Part shown: one piece after another, positions 10,227 through 21,809 of the stretch
Position numbering within the stretch: the first letter of the stretch is position 1
Layout of the letters: every line of letters starts with the position of its first letter
Assembly (NCBI RefSeq): GCF_022965805.1
Contig: NC_133103.1
Coordinates: 33,233,635-33,297,634, forward strand
Length of the DNA: 64,000 bases
Direction: 5' to 3'
Source: Primulina eburnea
Lineage: Eukaryota; Streptophyta; Magnoliopsida; Lamiales; Gesneriaceae
The notes under the pieces: generated by a model
What the model was told of the DNA's origin: nothing
The model's input: only the letters and a program-made list of their open reading frames with translations
Database searches by the model: none
Translations under genes and position numbers: made by a program

Positions 10227-12390
10227 TGAAAGGGGATCGGTTACGGTGGCCGGAAACGCAACGGAAGCAACAAAATTTTCGAAAATCAAATTTTCTATCA
10301 AGAAAATTTCGGCCACCCCTCTCACAATTTGTGTAGCAAATACAAAACAAACACCAAAATGCATAGGGTGTTAAGAAAAATATACCTATCAACCTCTTGA
10401 GGTTGATGATGGCTCCAACTAAGGTATAAACACCTTAGCTCTTGAAGGTAGACAATCTACAAGCTTCACCTTTCTTTTGGACTCCTTCCTTCCAATCAAG
10501 CCCACCACCAACTAGGTAGATCCACCTTACACTTGCACTAGAAAATGTATGGCATTTTTCTTTGAGAAGTGAGTGTTTTTCTTCAACAACTTGAAGAACA
10601 AAGTGGAGAGAAAAATATGGAGATAAACCCTTAGGAAATTTCGGCCATGTCTTGCTCTAGACAAGGGAGAATGAGTTGTCTTGGACTTGCAAAAAGCAAA
10701 AGAAAAAAGTAGCATGCCAAGCCTTGGAGATTGAAAAAGTTGTGTCCCAACCCTTCACCTCCCATGAATGCATATTATATGGTTTTTTTAATCAAATTAA
10801 AAACCTTGGACTAAATTTAATCATCTCAAACATATTTGAGACTAATTAAATATTACTTGAATTTACCCAAGTCCCACTATTTAAATAATTATTTAATTGA
10901 GCTCTACAAGACTCAATATTATTTAATTAATTCAACACTTGGATTAATTTAATTATTTGGACTCTACTAGGTCCACTAGTGTTTAATTAATTCAACACTT
11001 GAATTAATTTAATTTAGTCCATAATAATGTTTATGAAAATCACAATTTTCAAATACATTATTTATTTGGCCAACCTTTTAATTTTAGGAACACTTCCTTA
11101 AATTAAAAGTTACATTCTCTCATAGAAGTCACACTTCTATTTTTCCTTTCGCCTATAAACTCATTTATATGCCGTTCAACACATTGAACTATTTTCTCTT
11201 TTATAGAAGTCACACTTCTAATTTTCCATACGCTTATAAACTCCTTTATAAGCCGTTCAACACATTGAACTTATTTTACTTCTCAACGGGATCTACAAAG
11301 CTAGTACTTGTGTGGCCCTCAATGGTTCATTGATACAACTAGCCGTGGGTTCACATCTCCATGTGATTCGGACTAAACATGTCCTTATATGAGCAAACCA
11401 CAATTGCTCCATTCTTACTTATCAACACATTGATAACAAGAACGTCAGAACTCAAGTCTGATAGTACCCAACCAATCATGTTAAACGCCTAGCAGCATCG
11501 CTTACATGAATCCCTAGGTATCAAATGATAGTGCCTGCAAGAACCATTCAATTATGGTTAGCGTACAGTACGGTCCCTTCAACTCATATATCCCGACCGA
11601 TTCGACAACCATTGGTTTATCGAGAGTTGTCAATGAATCGATACTATGTGTCATGTCGTAGTTGCATCGATGGTGTAATATATGAAACCCCTTTCATAAT
11701 TACAACCATACTCTGGCCAGAGATTTCAACCTACATACACATGATAACACATAGGATATCCATACCCGAAGGTAAGCGGTGAATCCCCGACTACAATGCA
11801 TCGACTCCTATATGTTTCGACATGACACCCAACCTTGCCACCTGATGACCCCATAAGAGTCGGTAAACAAGTCAAAGTGAAATGCTAGCACATAGAGTCT
11901 CAATGTTGTCCCGGGTCATAAGGACTAATGGTGTACAACCATAAACTAGGACGTTTCCACTCGATAAGTGAGAACCACTTGGAAAGTCCTTTAATGGAGG
12001 GTTGTTCAGTGCACTCTACCAGGAGCACCTATCTGCATGCTCGGACATCACAATGTCCCCTACCAATGAAACATGGTACTCACATCGCAGATACTAGTCT
12101 CTAACTCGAGCGGCCTATATCCTTCTTAGTGGCGGCTGAATCGACTAGGAACCGTTTAGAATATACAGTATTACAAATATGAGTTTCATGATACCCATCA
12201 TATGAGCATCTCATATTCTTTCTACCATTTGTATATTCAAGGGCTTTATCTATGCAACTAGCATGGGTATACAGATAAAGATATGCCAAAATAATAATAT
12301 TAAATATTACTAAAATAAAAATTGCTTATACATAGAGTTTCACTGTGAACACTCGGCCAACACTCGGCTCGACGGGCACCTACTCTAACA
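10227..12390 (-). repeat. Copia-A 3' LTR
   Basis: Runs from TGAAAGGGGATCGG to CTACTCTAACA (+ strand). It is the downstream LTR in the element's direction. It includes the block conserved with the solo LTR at 2,888-4,929. Confidence 0.95.
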
Positions 12391-12401
12391 ATCTCCCACT
12401 T
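12391..12401 (-). promoter_or_regulatory. Polypurine tract of Copia-A
   Basis: On the minus strand AAGTGGGAGAT lies directly before the LTR, the usual position for plus-strand priming. Confidence 0.8.
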
Positions 12402-12404
12402 GCA

Positions 12405-13851
12405 CTAGAGCCAACTACCCATATGCTTTAAACCCATTGGTTCGCGATGCTTGATGAATAATGGTCCAGGTAAAGGCTTAGCTAGTGGATCAGCTACATT
12501 ATCTGCGGAGCCGACTATGTCAAAAGACACTTCTCTACTTTCCACAATCTCTCCGAGGATGTGGTACTTTCTCAATACATGTTTGGACTTCTGATGAGAC
12601 CTAGGCTCCTTTGCTTTAGCTATAGCTCCCATGTTGTCACACAACACCGGGACATGAGCAACTCCATTAGGAATGACGTCCAACTCTTAGACGAAATTCC
12701 TTATCCAAACAGCCTCCCTTTCTGCATCCGATGCAGCAATGTATTCGGCCTCTGTGCTGGAATCCGTAGTATTGTCTTGCTTGGAACTCTTCCAAGAGAC
12801 AGCAGCACCATTGAGCATGAATACAAACCTAGAGGTTGACTTCGAGTCATCGATATCGCTTTGGAAGCTAGAGTCGGTATAGCCTTCCAATTTCAGTTCT
12901 CCACCCCATAGACCAAGAACAATTTATTGGTCCTTCTCAACTACTTGAGAATGTCTTTTACAGCTTTCAGTGTGGAAGACTAGGTTGCTATTGATATCTA
13001 CTCACTACACTCAGTGCGAAAGCCACGTCAGGACGTGTAGATATCATCCCATACATGATGCTACCAATTGACGAAGCATATGGAATGCGTGTCATCGCCA
13101 CTATCTCTGCATCAGTCTTGGGAGACAGACTTGGATAGGGACACGCCATGACACATTGGTAGACGTCCTCTCATGGACTCATCCATCGAGAACCGCTTCA
13201 CGATGGTATCAATGTATGTGGACTGGGTGAGACCAAGCAATCTTCTCGATCTATCTCAATAGATTTGTATTCCCAATACAAAAGATGCTTCACCCAAGTC
13301 ATGCATCGAGAACTTATTTGCTAACCATATCTTAGTTGATTGAAACATTCCTACATCATTCCCAATGAGTAGAATGTCATCAACATAAAGCATCAGGAAT
13401 GTTACAACACTCCCACTGACCTTCTTATACATACACGGTTCCTCAGGATTCTTAGTAAAACCAAACCTTTTGATCGTACTATCGAATTTGAGGTTCCAAC
13501 TCCAAGATGCCTTCTTTAGACCATAAATAGATCTCTGAAGTTTGCATACCATATGCTCACTTCCGACAGATGTAAACCCTTCAGGTTAAGACATGTAAAT
13601 CTCTTCCTTAATATCCCCATTAAGAAAGGCTGTCTTGACATCCATCTGCCATATCTCATAGTCATACCATGCAGCTATGGCTATCAAAATCTTTATGGAC
13701 TTGAACATTGCAACTGGTGAAAAGGTTTCCTCAATGTCAACTCCTTGTCTTTGAGTATATCCTTTTCACCAATCGCGCCTTGAAGCTCAATACCTTCCCA
13801 TCCGCCCCAAGTCCCTGTGGGAACAGTTCCCTCAGGTGGATCCACAAGATC
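12405..13851 (-). pseudogene. Copia-A reverse transcriptase and RNase H, decayed
   Basis: RT copies RNA to DNA and RNase H removes the template. Visible on the minus strand are an RT block at 13,256-13,552 with RSIYGLKKASWSWN and the catalytic LYVDDILLIG, and a further RT tail near 13,030-13,110 (YASSIGSIMYGM). RNase H follows at 12,687-12,890 ([14 protein letters not shown]) and 12,405-12,683, ending in ADNVADPLAKPLPG. These pieces lie in different frames, separated by stops and frameshifts, so no polyprotein can be made. Motif order and content are typical of Ty1/Copia. Confidence 0.88.
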
Positions 13852-14390
13852 CTACACTTGGTTCGAATGCATGGAATTCAACTCAGATTCCATTGCTTCA
13901 AGCCACTTGGATGAATCGGCATCAGATAATGCTTCCTTGAAGGTCCTTGGATCACATCCATGGTTAGGCTCATCATGGCCCTCTTCAAGAAGCTGACCAT
14001 ACCTCATAGGTGGTCTCGAGACTTTCTCGTATCTGCTAGGAGCTTGTATCTCCTCTCTTGGCTCTTCGGGTGTGGGTTCTATAATTGTGGGTGTCTCTCG
14101 AACCTCTTCGAGTTCTATCATCTCCCATTTTCTATCCAATAGAAATTCCTTTTCCAAAAAGGTTGCATTCCTAGAAACAAACACCTTTGTTTCTTGAGGA
14201 TGATAGAAGTAGTATCCAACCGAATTCATTGGATATCCCACAAAGTAGCATAAAATGGATCGACTATCCAATTTATCTCCCACTACCTGCTTCATAAGCA
14301 GGGCACCCCCATATTCTAAGATAAGAATATTTGGGAGGCTTACCCATCCATATCTCATATGGTGTCTGCCTTTTGAATGGACATTTAATG
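13852..14390 (-). pseudogene. Copia-A integrase C-terminal part and RT N-terminus
   Basis: The 168-residue frame begins within the region after the integrase core (LPNILILEYGGALLMKQVVG, then GYPMNSVGYYFYHPQETKVF). It runs through the acidic linker (EPTPEEPREEI) into the RT N-terminus (SKWLEAMESELNSM). The D,D-35-E catalytic core that should precede it is absent: text of the zone before integrase joins this part near 14,370-14,390. The deletion is inferred from domain order. Confidence 0.75.
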
Positions 14391-14720
14391 GAATATCTTT
14401 TAATTTTAAGTTATAGAGATCGTTTTCAAGTTCTCAAGTACCAATTAAACATTCATTCTTGTAAATGTTGCAAACACCTTTGCTAAATAAACAAGAATAT
14501 CCATTTTTATCACAATAGAAATGGAAACAATGTTTTACACCAAACAGGTACAAACAAAACATCTCTTTAAATTAACTTAAAAATCATTGTTCAACAATAA
14601 GTAAACATTTCTTAAGGTCTTGGCAGCAACTCTTGCTCCGTTGCCCATCCTCAAGAAGGTCACACCTTCCCTAAGCTTCCTACTTCTTCCCATCACCTGC
14701 AACACAATACAGAGATGTGA
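14391..14720 (-). pseudogene. Copia-A protease and pre-integrase remnant
   Basis: The minus strand continues from the gag frame through a stop into protease-like text (LREGVTFLRMGNGARVAAKT). It then becomes an AT-rich, stop-filled stretch that still resembles the zone before integrase. It is too decayed to encode anything. Confidence 0.6.
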
Positions 14721-15638
14721 TCAACATTTGGTATCCAATACCCAAGAAGTAGAGTTAACTGAAATGTTTACTTCAATGTAGAACATACCATTTCCAGAAC
14801 TTTTCTGGGCAAGATATTCTTTGCAATTTCGCCTCCAATGTCCAGGCTTCTTGCAGTGATGACAAACATCACTAGTCTTGTCAGCCTTAACTGGTGTGGC
14901 TGCCACAACGGGATTCGGAGATTGCCTCATCAAGGGCACGTTCTTCTTGGGACGTTGGAAAGAACTCTTCTTTCCCTTCCCATGTGGATCAATCTTCGTA
15001 CCAGATGAAGAACCCACATAAAGAACCAACTTCTCTCTCTTGATGGTTGATTCAAACGTAACAAGCATATTCACCAACTCCTCAAGGGTCGGCTCCATCT
15101 TGTTCATGTTGAAGTTCACCACAAAAGGATCAAATGAGCTAGGCAATGATAACAGCAACATGTCGGTGGTCAACTCCGAAGGCAAGATCATATCCATGCC
15201 AACGAGCTTATCCACGAGCCCAATCAACTTCAGGCCATGCTCATGGACCGAGGCCTCATCTCGCATGCGCAAAGTGATTAGCTCCTTGACGGTAGCATGC
15301 CTAAGAGGCCGAGTCTGCTCACCAAAGAGCTCCTTGAGGTGCAAATGAATGTCAGCAGCATTCTTTGCACCCTCAAAACGCCTCTGCAGCTCATCATTCA
15401 TAGAAGTCAGCATATAACACCTGGCTATCAAGTCATGGTCACACCATTTCTTGTAAGCCTGCAATTCCTCAAGATTGCAGTCAGTCGGAGCCTCAACAGG
15501 GGGCGACTCAGTCAGTGTATATGCTACCCTTTCCGAATTCAAGAAGATTTTCAGGTTTCTTAGCCAAGTGAGGTAATTAGGTCCGGTTAATATGTGTTTG
15601 TCGAGTATTGCAGATATCGGATTGCGAATCGAAGACAT
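14721..15638 (-). CDS. Copia-A Gag with start of protease
   Basis: Gag forms the particle and binds RNA. The 305-residue frame starts MSSIRNPISAILDKHIL. It has the Copia gag domain at about residues 10-200 (LTGPNYLTWLRNLKIFLN near the start, LLLSLPSSFDPFVVNFN near 165). A CCHC zinc knuckle, CHHCKKPGHWRRNC, lies near residue 260. It ends in a protease start whose active site reads LDTKC instead of the expected D-T-G, followed directly by TGA. Gag itself looks open and could be made; protease could not. It is the best preserved gene of this element. Confidence 0.85.
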   Translation of the reverse strand: MSSIRNPISAILDKHILTGPNYLTWLRNLKIFLNSERVAYTLTESPPVEAPTDCNLEELQAYKKWCDHDLIARCYMLTSMNDELQRRFEGAKNAADIHLHLKELFGEQTRPLRHATVKELITLRMRDEASVHEHGLKLIGLVDKLVGMDMILPSELTTDMLLLSLPSSFDPFVVNFNMNKMEPTLEELVNMLVTFESTIKREKLVLYVGSSSGTKIDPHGKGKKSSFQRPKKNVPLMRQSPNPVVAATPVKADKTSDVCHHCKKPGHWRRNCKEYLAQKSSGNGMFYIEVNISVNSTSWVLDTKC

Positions 15639-17368
15639 TGTTAATTAGTACTGAAAAGTAAAAACAGATGAATGTTGATGACTATTTTAAAATATTTAGT
15701 AAGATATGAAGTTTGGACTTTTACTTCATAAATATTTGCTCCCACTGTTTTGACATCTTTCACTACCCTCTAGTGAAAACGGGAAACTCCTTTCCTCAGT
15801 AGGTACGTAAGGTCCAATTAGCGAATTATGATCCCGAATAATATCAGCCAATCTCAATTCCTAAAAGGTAGTTTCCAATTGCATCACAATGCAACCCTTA
15901 ACGTAAACTTTTGTCTCACGTTTGATTAGGTCCCAATAATATGACGTCGTTCATCTTCACGTGTCAAGCCTTACCCATCGATGTGGAACCTTAATGGACG
16001 GTCGCCAAGAGTTCCCTCAATAATATGAGCCGAAGTCATGGGAGTTCCACGTAGTTCAAATCACCATGTCAAATGGATGTCACAGCTTTCCGGTACTAAG
16101 GGCCCCCCCAATAATATGAGCCGAGCCCCGAGTACGGGTAGCGATTCGTCATGCACCCATTTGTCGATGGAAGACATGGAAATTATAAACAATTTTATAA
16201 TTCCCCTTTTCGGGCTTGATATTAATTTTTAATCTTATTCAAAATGAGGGTTTTTAGTTTTGAAAGGTCTCATCATTAATTTTATTTTAAAAGCTCGCCA
16301 TGTTTGCCGGATTCATGCAACTTTGTTATTTTCATAATAATAACGCACATACTCATTATTTATAACATATCATGCATATATTATAAACAGTAAACAAACA
16401 AGGATGACCAATCGCCCCAATACTAACGGTCCGTGTGAGCTAAACACGGACCTAGGTCCAATCCTAGGGTAAATGCACGGGATGCAATGCAACTATTACA
16501 TTAGCTTCCAATATTTACATGTCTTCGATCTTCATAATCATCATGGCCACCATCTTCCAATCTTGATCATCCACTATACTAATATTAACAAATAAATATC
16601 CATGGCAAATAGGGATACATCTCATGGGGTGGGAACGGGCCATAAACCAAGCCCACTTTATAAATTGATAATTATTACAATCATTCAACACAAAATATCC
16701 TAGCATACACCTAGCAAATTGGGCTTGGGCTTTTGATCATCCTTCATGCATAATATCACATATCATACACCATCAATTAATTATCACAATAATTAATTGA
16801 TCAAATATTATATATCTTGATCCAATCACTAACCGCCACGATTATAAACTAAATTAACAAAGTATACAAACACATTTGTCTACTTTCAAATTAATTTATT
16901 TATAACCGAATTTCTTGTAAATCACCATTTACTATAAATATTTGAAGTCCAACTTAAAATATTTATTTCATGAAAAAATATTTGCAACTTTTGTAATTTT
17001 AAACTTAAGGGCCCAAAAACTCATTTTTCACCAAAAACGTTTTGGCCCATTTAAAATTCACAAATATGTTAGCCATCCAATGGCCCAACAACTCAAGGCC
17101 CATGACACTTTGATAATCCAAAACACTTTTGGAAACCCTAGTCGTCATCGCCGTCGCCGGATTCCGGCAACAAAAATTTTTTTTATTAAAAGTAGGGGCT
17201 GTTCGGGCAGCCCCTCGGGCAGCCCGAGCTGCCCGACACGGGCAGCAACATGCTGCCCGAAAAAATCCCCATCGAACCTTGAATTTTGTTGCAAAATTTC
17301 ATCCTCATGCGGTTAGAAATCAATCTCAATATAATATCTTGTAGTTGCTACACAAAATCGTAACCATA
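15639..17368 (-). other. Copia-A leader between primer site and gag
   Basis: About 1.7 kb with no convincing gene. On the + strand AATAATAT, mostly followed by GA, recurs at 15,837, 15,935, 16,019 and 16,110, spaced 84-98 bp. That suggests a decayed tandem array. A C/G-rich stretch at 17,196-17,265 repeats GGGCAGCCC-type words. Confidence 0.65.
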
Positions 17369-17380
17369 GCTCTGATACCA
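17369..17380 (-). promoter_or_regulatory. Primer-binding site, tRNA-iMet type (Copia-A)
   Basis: The minus strand reads TGGTATCAGAGC, two bases after the 5' LTR end. Confidence 0.9.
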
Positions 17381-17382
17381 CT

Positions 17383-19547
17383 TGAAAGGGGATCGGTTAC
17401 GGTGGTCGGAAACGCAACGGAAGCAACAAAATTTTCGAAAATCAAATTTTCTAGCAAGAAAATTTCGGCCACCCCTCTCACAATTTGTGTAGCAAATACA
17501 AAACAAACACCAAAATGCATAGGGTGTTAAGAAAAATATACCTATCAACCTCTTGAGGTTGATGATGGCTCCAACTAAGGTATAAACACCTTAGCTCTTG
17601 AAGGTAGACAATCTACAAGCTTCACCTTTCTTTTGGACTCCTTCCTTCCAATCAAGCCCACCACCAACTAGGTAGATCCACCTTACACTTGCACTAGAAA
17701 ATGCATGCCATTTTTCTTTGAGAAGTGAGTGTTTTTCTTCAAAAACTTGAAGAACAAAGTGGAGAGAAAAATATGGAGATAAACCCTTAGGAAATTTCGG
17801 CCATGTCTTGCTCTAGACAAGGGAGAATGAGTTGTCTTGGACTTGCAAAAAGCAAAAGACAAAAGTAGCATGCCAAGCCTTGGAGATTGAAAAAGTTGTC
17901 TCCCAACCCTTCACCTCCCATGCATGCATATTATATGGTTTTTTTTAATCAAATTAAAAACCTTGGACTAAATTTAATCATCTCAAACATATTTGAGACT
18001 AATTAAATATTACTTGAATTTACCCAAGTCCCACTAGTTAAATAATTATTTAATTGAGCTCTACAAGACTCAATATTATTTAATTAATTCAACACTTGAA
18101 TTAATTTAATTATTTGGACTCTACTAGGTCCACTAGTGTTTAATTAATTCAACACTTGAATTAATTTAATTTAGTCCATAATAATGTTTATGAAAATCAC
18201 AATTTTCAAATACATTATTTATTTGGCCAACCTTTTAATTTTAGGAACACTTCCTTAAATTAAAAGTTACATTCTCTCATAGAAGTCACACTTCTATTTT
18301 TCCTTTCGTCTATAAACTCATTTATAAGCCGTTCAACACATTGAACTATTTTCTCTTTTATAGAAGTCACACTTCTAATTTTCCTTACGCTTATAAACTC
18401 CTTTATAAGCCGTTCAACACATTGAACTTATTTTACTTCTCAACGGGATCTACAAAGCTAGTACTTGTGTGGCCCTCAATGGTTCATTGATACAACTAGC
18501 CGTGGGTTCACATCTCCATGTGATTCGGACTAAACATGTCCTTATATGAGCATACCCCAATTGCTCCATTCTTACTTATCAACACATTGATAACAAGAAC
18601 ATCAGAACTCAAGTCTGATAGTACCCAACCAATCATGTTAAACGCCTAGCAGCATCGCTTACATGAATCCCTAGGTATCAAATGATAGTGCCTGCAAGAA
18701 CCATTCAATTATGGTTAGCGTACAGTACGGTCCCTTCAACTCATATATCCCGACCGATTCGACAACCATTGGTTTATCGAGAGTTGTCAATGAATCGATA
18801 CTATGTGTCATGTCGTAGTTGCATCGATGGTGTAATATATGAAACCCCTTTCATAATTACAACCATACCCTGGCCAGAGATTTCAACCTACATACACATG
18901 ATAACACATAGGATATCCATACCCGAAGGTAAGCGGTGAATCCCCGACTACAATGCATCGACTCCTATATGTTTCGACATGACACCCAACCTTGCCACCT
19001 GATGACCCCATAAGAGTCGGTAAACAAGTCAAAGTGAAATGCTAGCACATAGAGTCTCAATGTTGTCCCGGGTCATAAGGACTAATGGTGTACAACCATA
19101 AACTAGGACGTTTCCACTCGATAAGTGAGAACCACTTGGAAAGTCCTTTAATGGAGGGTTGTTCAGTGCACTCTACCAGGAGCACCTATCTGCATGCTCG
19201 GACATCACAATGTCCCCTACCAATGAAACATGGTACTCACATCGCAGATACTAGTCTCTAACTCCAGCGGCCTATATCCTTCTTAGTGGCGGCTGAATCG
19301 ACTAGGAACCGTTTAGAATATACAGTATTACAAATATGAGTTTCATGATACCCATCATATGAGCATCTCATATTCTTTCTACCATTTGTATATTCAAGGG
19401 CTTTATCTATGCAACTAGCATGGGTATACAGATAAAGATGTGCCAAAATAATAATATCAAATATTACTAAAATAAAGATTGCTTATACATAGAGTTTCAC
19501 TGTGAACACTCGGCCAACACTTGGCTCGACGGGCACCTACTCTAACA
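17383..19547 (-). repeat. Copia-A 5' LTR
   Basis: This 2,165-bp LTR differs from 10,227-12,390 mainly by scattered single-base changes. In the element's direction it starts TGTTAGAGTAGGTGCC. It is followed by the target duplication TTATT at 19,548-19,552. Confidence 0.95.
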
Positions 19548-19552
19548 TTATT

Positions 19553-19800
19553 CTATTCTCTGAACATCCAGAAACATAGCACGTGTTTTTCATATTCAGT
19601 TACTTTGAGTTATTTTATCTTTCAGTCAGTTCACTTCCGCAACTGTATTTCAGTTGAACTGATTGTTATCGACTGACGAGATACCGAGTGTCAGTTTGTA
19701 ACGAAACTGCACCCATTATTTGGAAAGAATTTGAAAAATCAGTAAGTGTTTATTCTACCCCCCTTCTAAACACTTATCATCTTACTAACCGATCCTTTCA
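19553..19800 (+). repeat. SIRE-L 3' LTR, second part
   Basis: It resumes after Copia-A and ends ACTAACCGATCCTTTCA. The SIRE-R LTR ends with the similar AATAACCGATCCTATCA (minus strand). Confidence 0.9.
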
Positions 19801-21773
19801 GATTCTCATCTATAGCGGTACCCATGCCGCCTTGACAAAGAAGAATGCAAAGTTTGTATGGGGACCCGAGTGTCAAGACAGTTTTGATAAGTTAAAGAAA
19901 GATTTGATTTCAGCGCTAGTGTTATCTATGTCATCGGGGCAAGGAGAGTATATTATATATACCGGCGCTTCTAAACTTGGTTTGGGCACAGTTCTGATGC
20001 AAAATGGCCGAGTTATAGCTTATGCATCGTGACAATTGAAAATTCACGAGAAAAACTACCCTACTCATGATCTTGAGCTTGCAGCGGTAGTTTTTGCATT
20101 GAAGATTTGGAAACATTACTTATATGGAGAGAAGTGCAAGATATTCACCGATCATAAAAGTTTGAAATACTTCTTCACCCAAAGGGAATTGAATATGAGA
20201 CAACGAAGATGGCTTGAGTTAGTGAAGGACTACAATTGTGACATTAGCTAGAATCCGGGGAAAGCGACTGTAGTGGCAGATGCATTGAGTAGAAAAAAAG
20301 CAGTTGTCACTCATCTATCACTTCAAAGACTGTTGCAGTCTGAGAGACAGCGGTTTGAGCTTACAGTTTATGCTAGGGGCGAGGCCTCTAATCTTGCCAC
20401 ATTATCAGTACAGTCGAATTTGAGGGATAGAATTCGTGATGGTCAGTCCGCTGATGAGCAATTGCAAAAGTAGAGAGCTAGAGATGAAGCCACGAGCCGG
20501 AAGTTTTATTCTGAGGTGGATGGTATAGTTCGTTATCGAGATCGCTTATGGGTTCCTAGTGACGATTCTTTGAGAGATCTCATTATTAAAGAACCTCATG
20601 ACACACCTTATTCCATTCATCCGGGAAGCAAAAAAATGTACAAATATTTGCAGTCGTTATATTGGTGGTCAGGCATGAAGAGAGATATTCTGAGATTTGT
20701 ATCCGAGTGTTTGACTTGTCAGCAAGTTAAAGCAGAGCATTAGAGGTCAGCGGGAAAGCTTAAGCCACTTCTTATTCCCGAGTGGAAACGGGAAAATATT
20801 ACGATGGACTTTGTTCTGGGATTGCCGAAGACTATTAAAGGATTTAATGCTATATGGGTGATAATTGACTGTCTTACGAAATCAGCGCATTTTCTACCTA
20901 TCAAGACAACCTTCACCATGATTTAGTATGCAGAGTTATATATTCCAGAGATAGTTTGTCTACAAGGGATTCCTGTATCCATTGTTTCTGACAGAGATCC
21001 GAGATTTACGTTATCTTTTTGGAAGAGTCTGCATACAGGGATGGGGGCCAAATTATTATTCAATACAACATTCCCTCCTCAAACCGATGGTCGGTCCGAA
21101 AGATTTATTCAAATTTTAGAAGATCTACTGCTTGCTTGTGTGATCGATTTCCAAGGCAGTTGAGAACCGAAATTACCTCTAGTGGAGTTCACCTACAATA
21201 ATAGCTATAAATCATCAATTGGGATGACTCCTTTTGAGGCACTTTATGGAAAAAAATGTAGATCTCCTATTCATTGGGACGATGTTGGGGAAAGAAGAGA
21301 GATTGGTTCGGACGTAATTGATGAGACAAAGAGACTTAGAGTTTGAAGTGGGAGATCATGTATTTGTGAAAATAGCACCTATGAAAGGTGTTATGTGATT
21401 TGGCAAGAAAGGCAAGCTTAGTCCAAGATTTATTGGTCCATTTGAGATTTTAGAGAGGATTGGAACACTAGCCTATAGAGTGGCATTGCCACCGATGCTT
21501 TCTGGAGTTCACAATGTGTTCTATATGTCGATGCTGCGAAAGTACTTGTCGAGTCCATCACATGCGCTAAATTATGAACCTCTATAATTAACTCCAAATA
21601 TGATATATGAAGAAATACCTTTCCAAATCTTGGCAAGGCAAGAAAAAGACTGCGAAACAAATTCATTCCAATTGTCAATGTCAAGTGGCTGAATCACTCG
21701 GAAGAGGAAGGTATTTGGGAAACCGAGAGGGACTTGAGGAGTCGCTATCCAGAGCTATTCTATAAGTTCTAAT
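19801..21773 (+). pseudogene. Gyp-L pol: RT end, RNase H, integrase, chromodomain tail
   Basis: Motifs in order are the RNase H part ([57 protein letters not shown]); the integrase zinc finger (HPGSKKMYKYLQ, CLTCQQVKAEH); the integrase core (TMDFVLGLP, SDRDPRF, QTDGRSERF); and the C-terminal tail (KLSPRFIGPFEILERIGTLA). Stops interrupt it at about 20,031, 20,250, 20,471, 20,741, 20,925 and 21,161, and frameshifts follow after about 21,330. Compared with Gyp-N, five of these six stops fit C-to-T changes on one strand or the other. No product can be made. Confidence 0.88.
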
Positions 21774-21794
21774 TTCGAAGAAGAAATTTTATTT

Positions 21795-21809
21795 AAGGGG
21801 GGGAGAAAT
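21795..21809 (+). promoter_or_regulatory. Polypurine tract of Gyp-L
   Basis: AAGGGGGGGAGAAAT lies directly before the LTR start at 21,810. Confidence 0.82.

Larger units (their letters stand above)
10227..19547 (-). mobile_element. Copia-A: complete Ty1/Copia element, inactive
   Basis: This 9,321-bp element has TG...CA ends, LTRs of 2,164 and 2,165 bp, and TTATT target duplications at 10,222-10,226 and 19,548-19,552. On the minus strand the order is LTR, primer site, a long leader, gag, a protease remnant, an integrase C-terminal remnant, RT, RNase H, polypurine tract, LTR. The catalytic core of integrase is absent and RT/RNase H are full of frameshifts. The LTRs look about 99% identical by eye (roughly 20 differences), so insertion is fairly recent although the internal part is degenerate. 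Mobilisation of an already defective copy in trans would explain this. Confidence 0.95.
7829..19800 (+). mobile_element. SIRE-L: SIRE-like Copia element, 3' part only
   Basis: It comprises the distal half of ORF3 (7,829-9,290), a polypurine tract and a 3' LTR split into 9,445-10,226 and 19,553-19,800 by Copia-A. ORF3 and LTR match SIRE-R at 26,793-38,498. The 5' part lies beyond the Athila insertion, left of the window. The LTR end GATCCTTTCA at 19,800 abuts Gyp-L pol. Confidence 0.88.
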
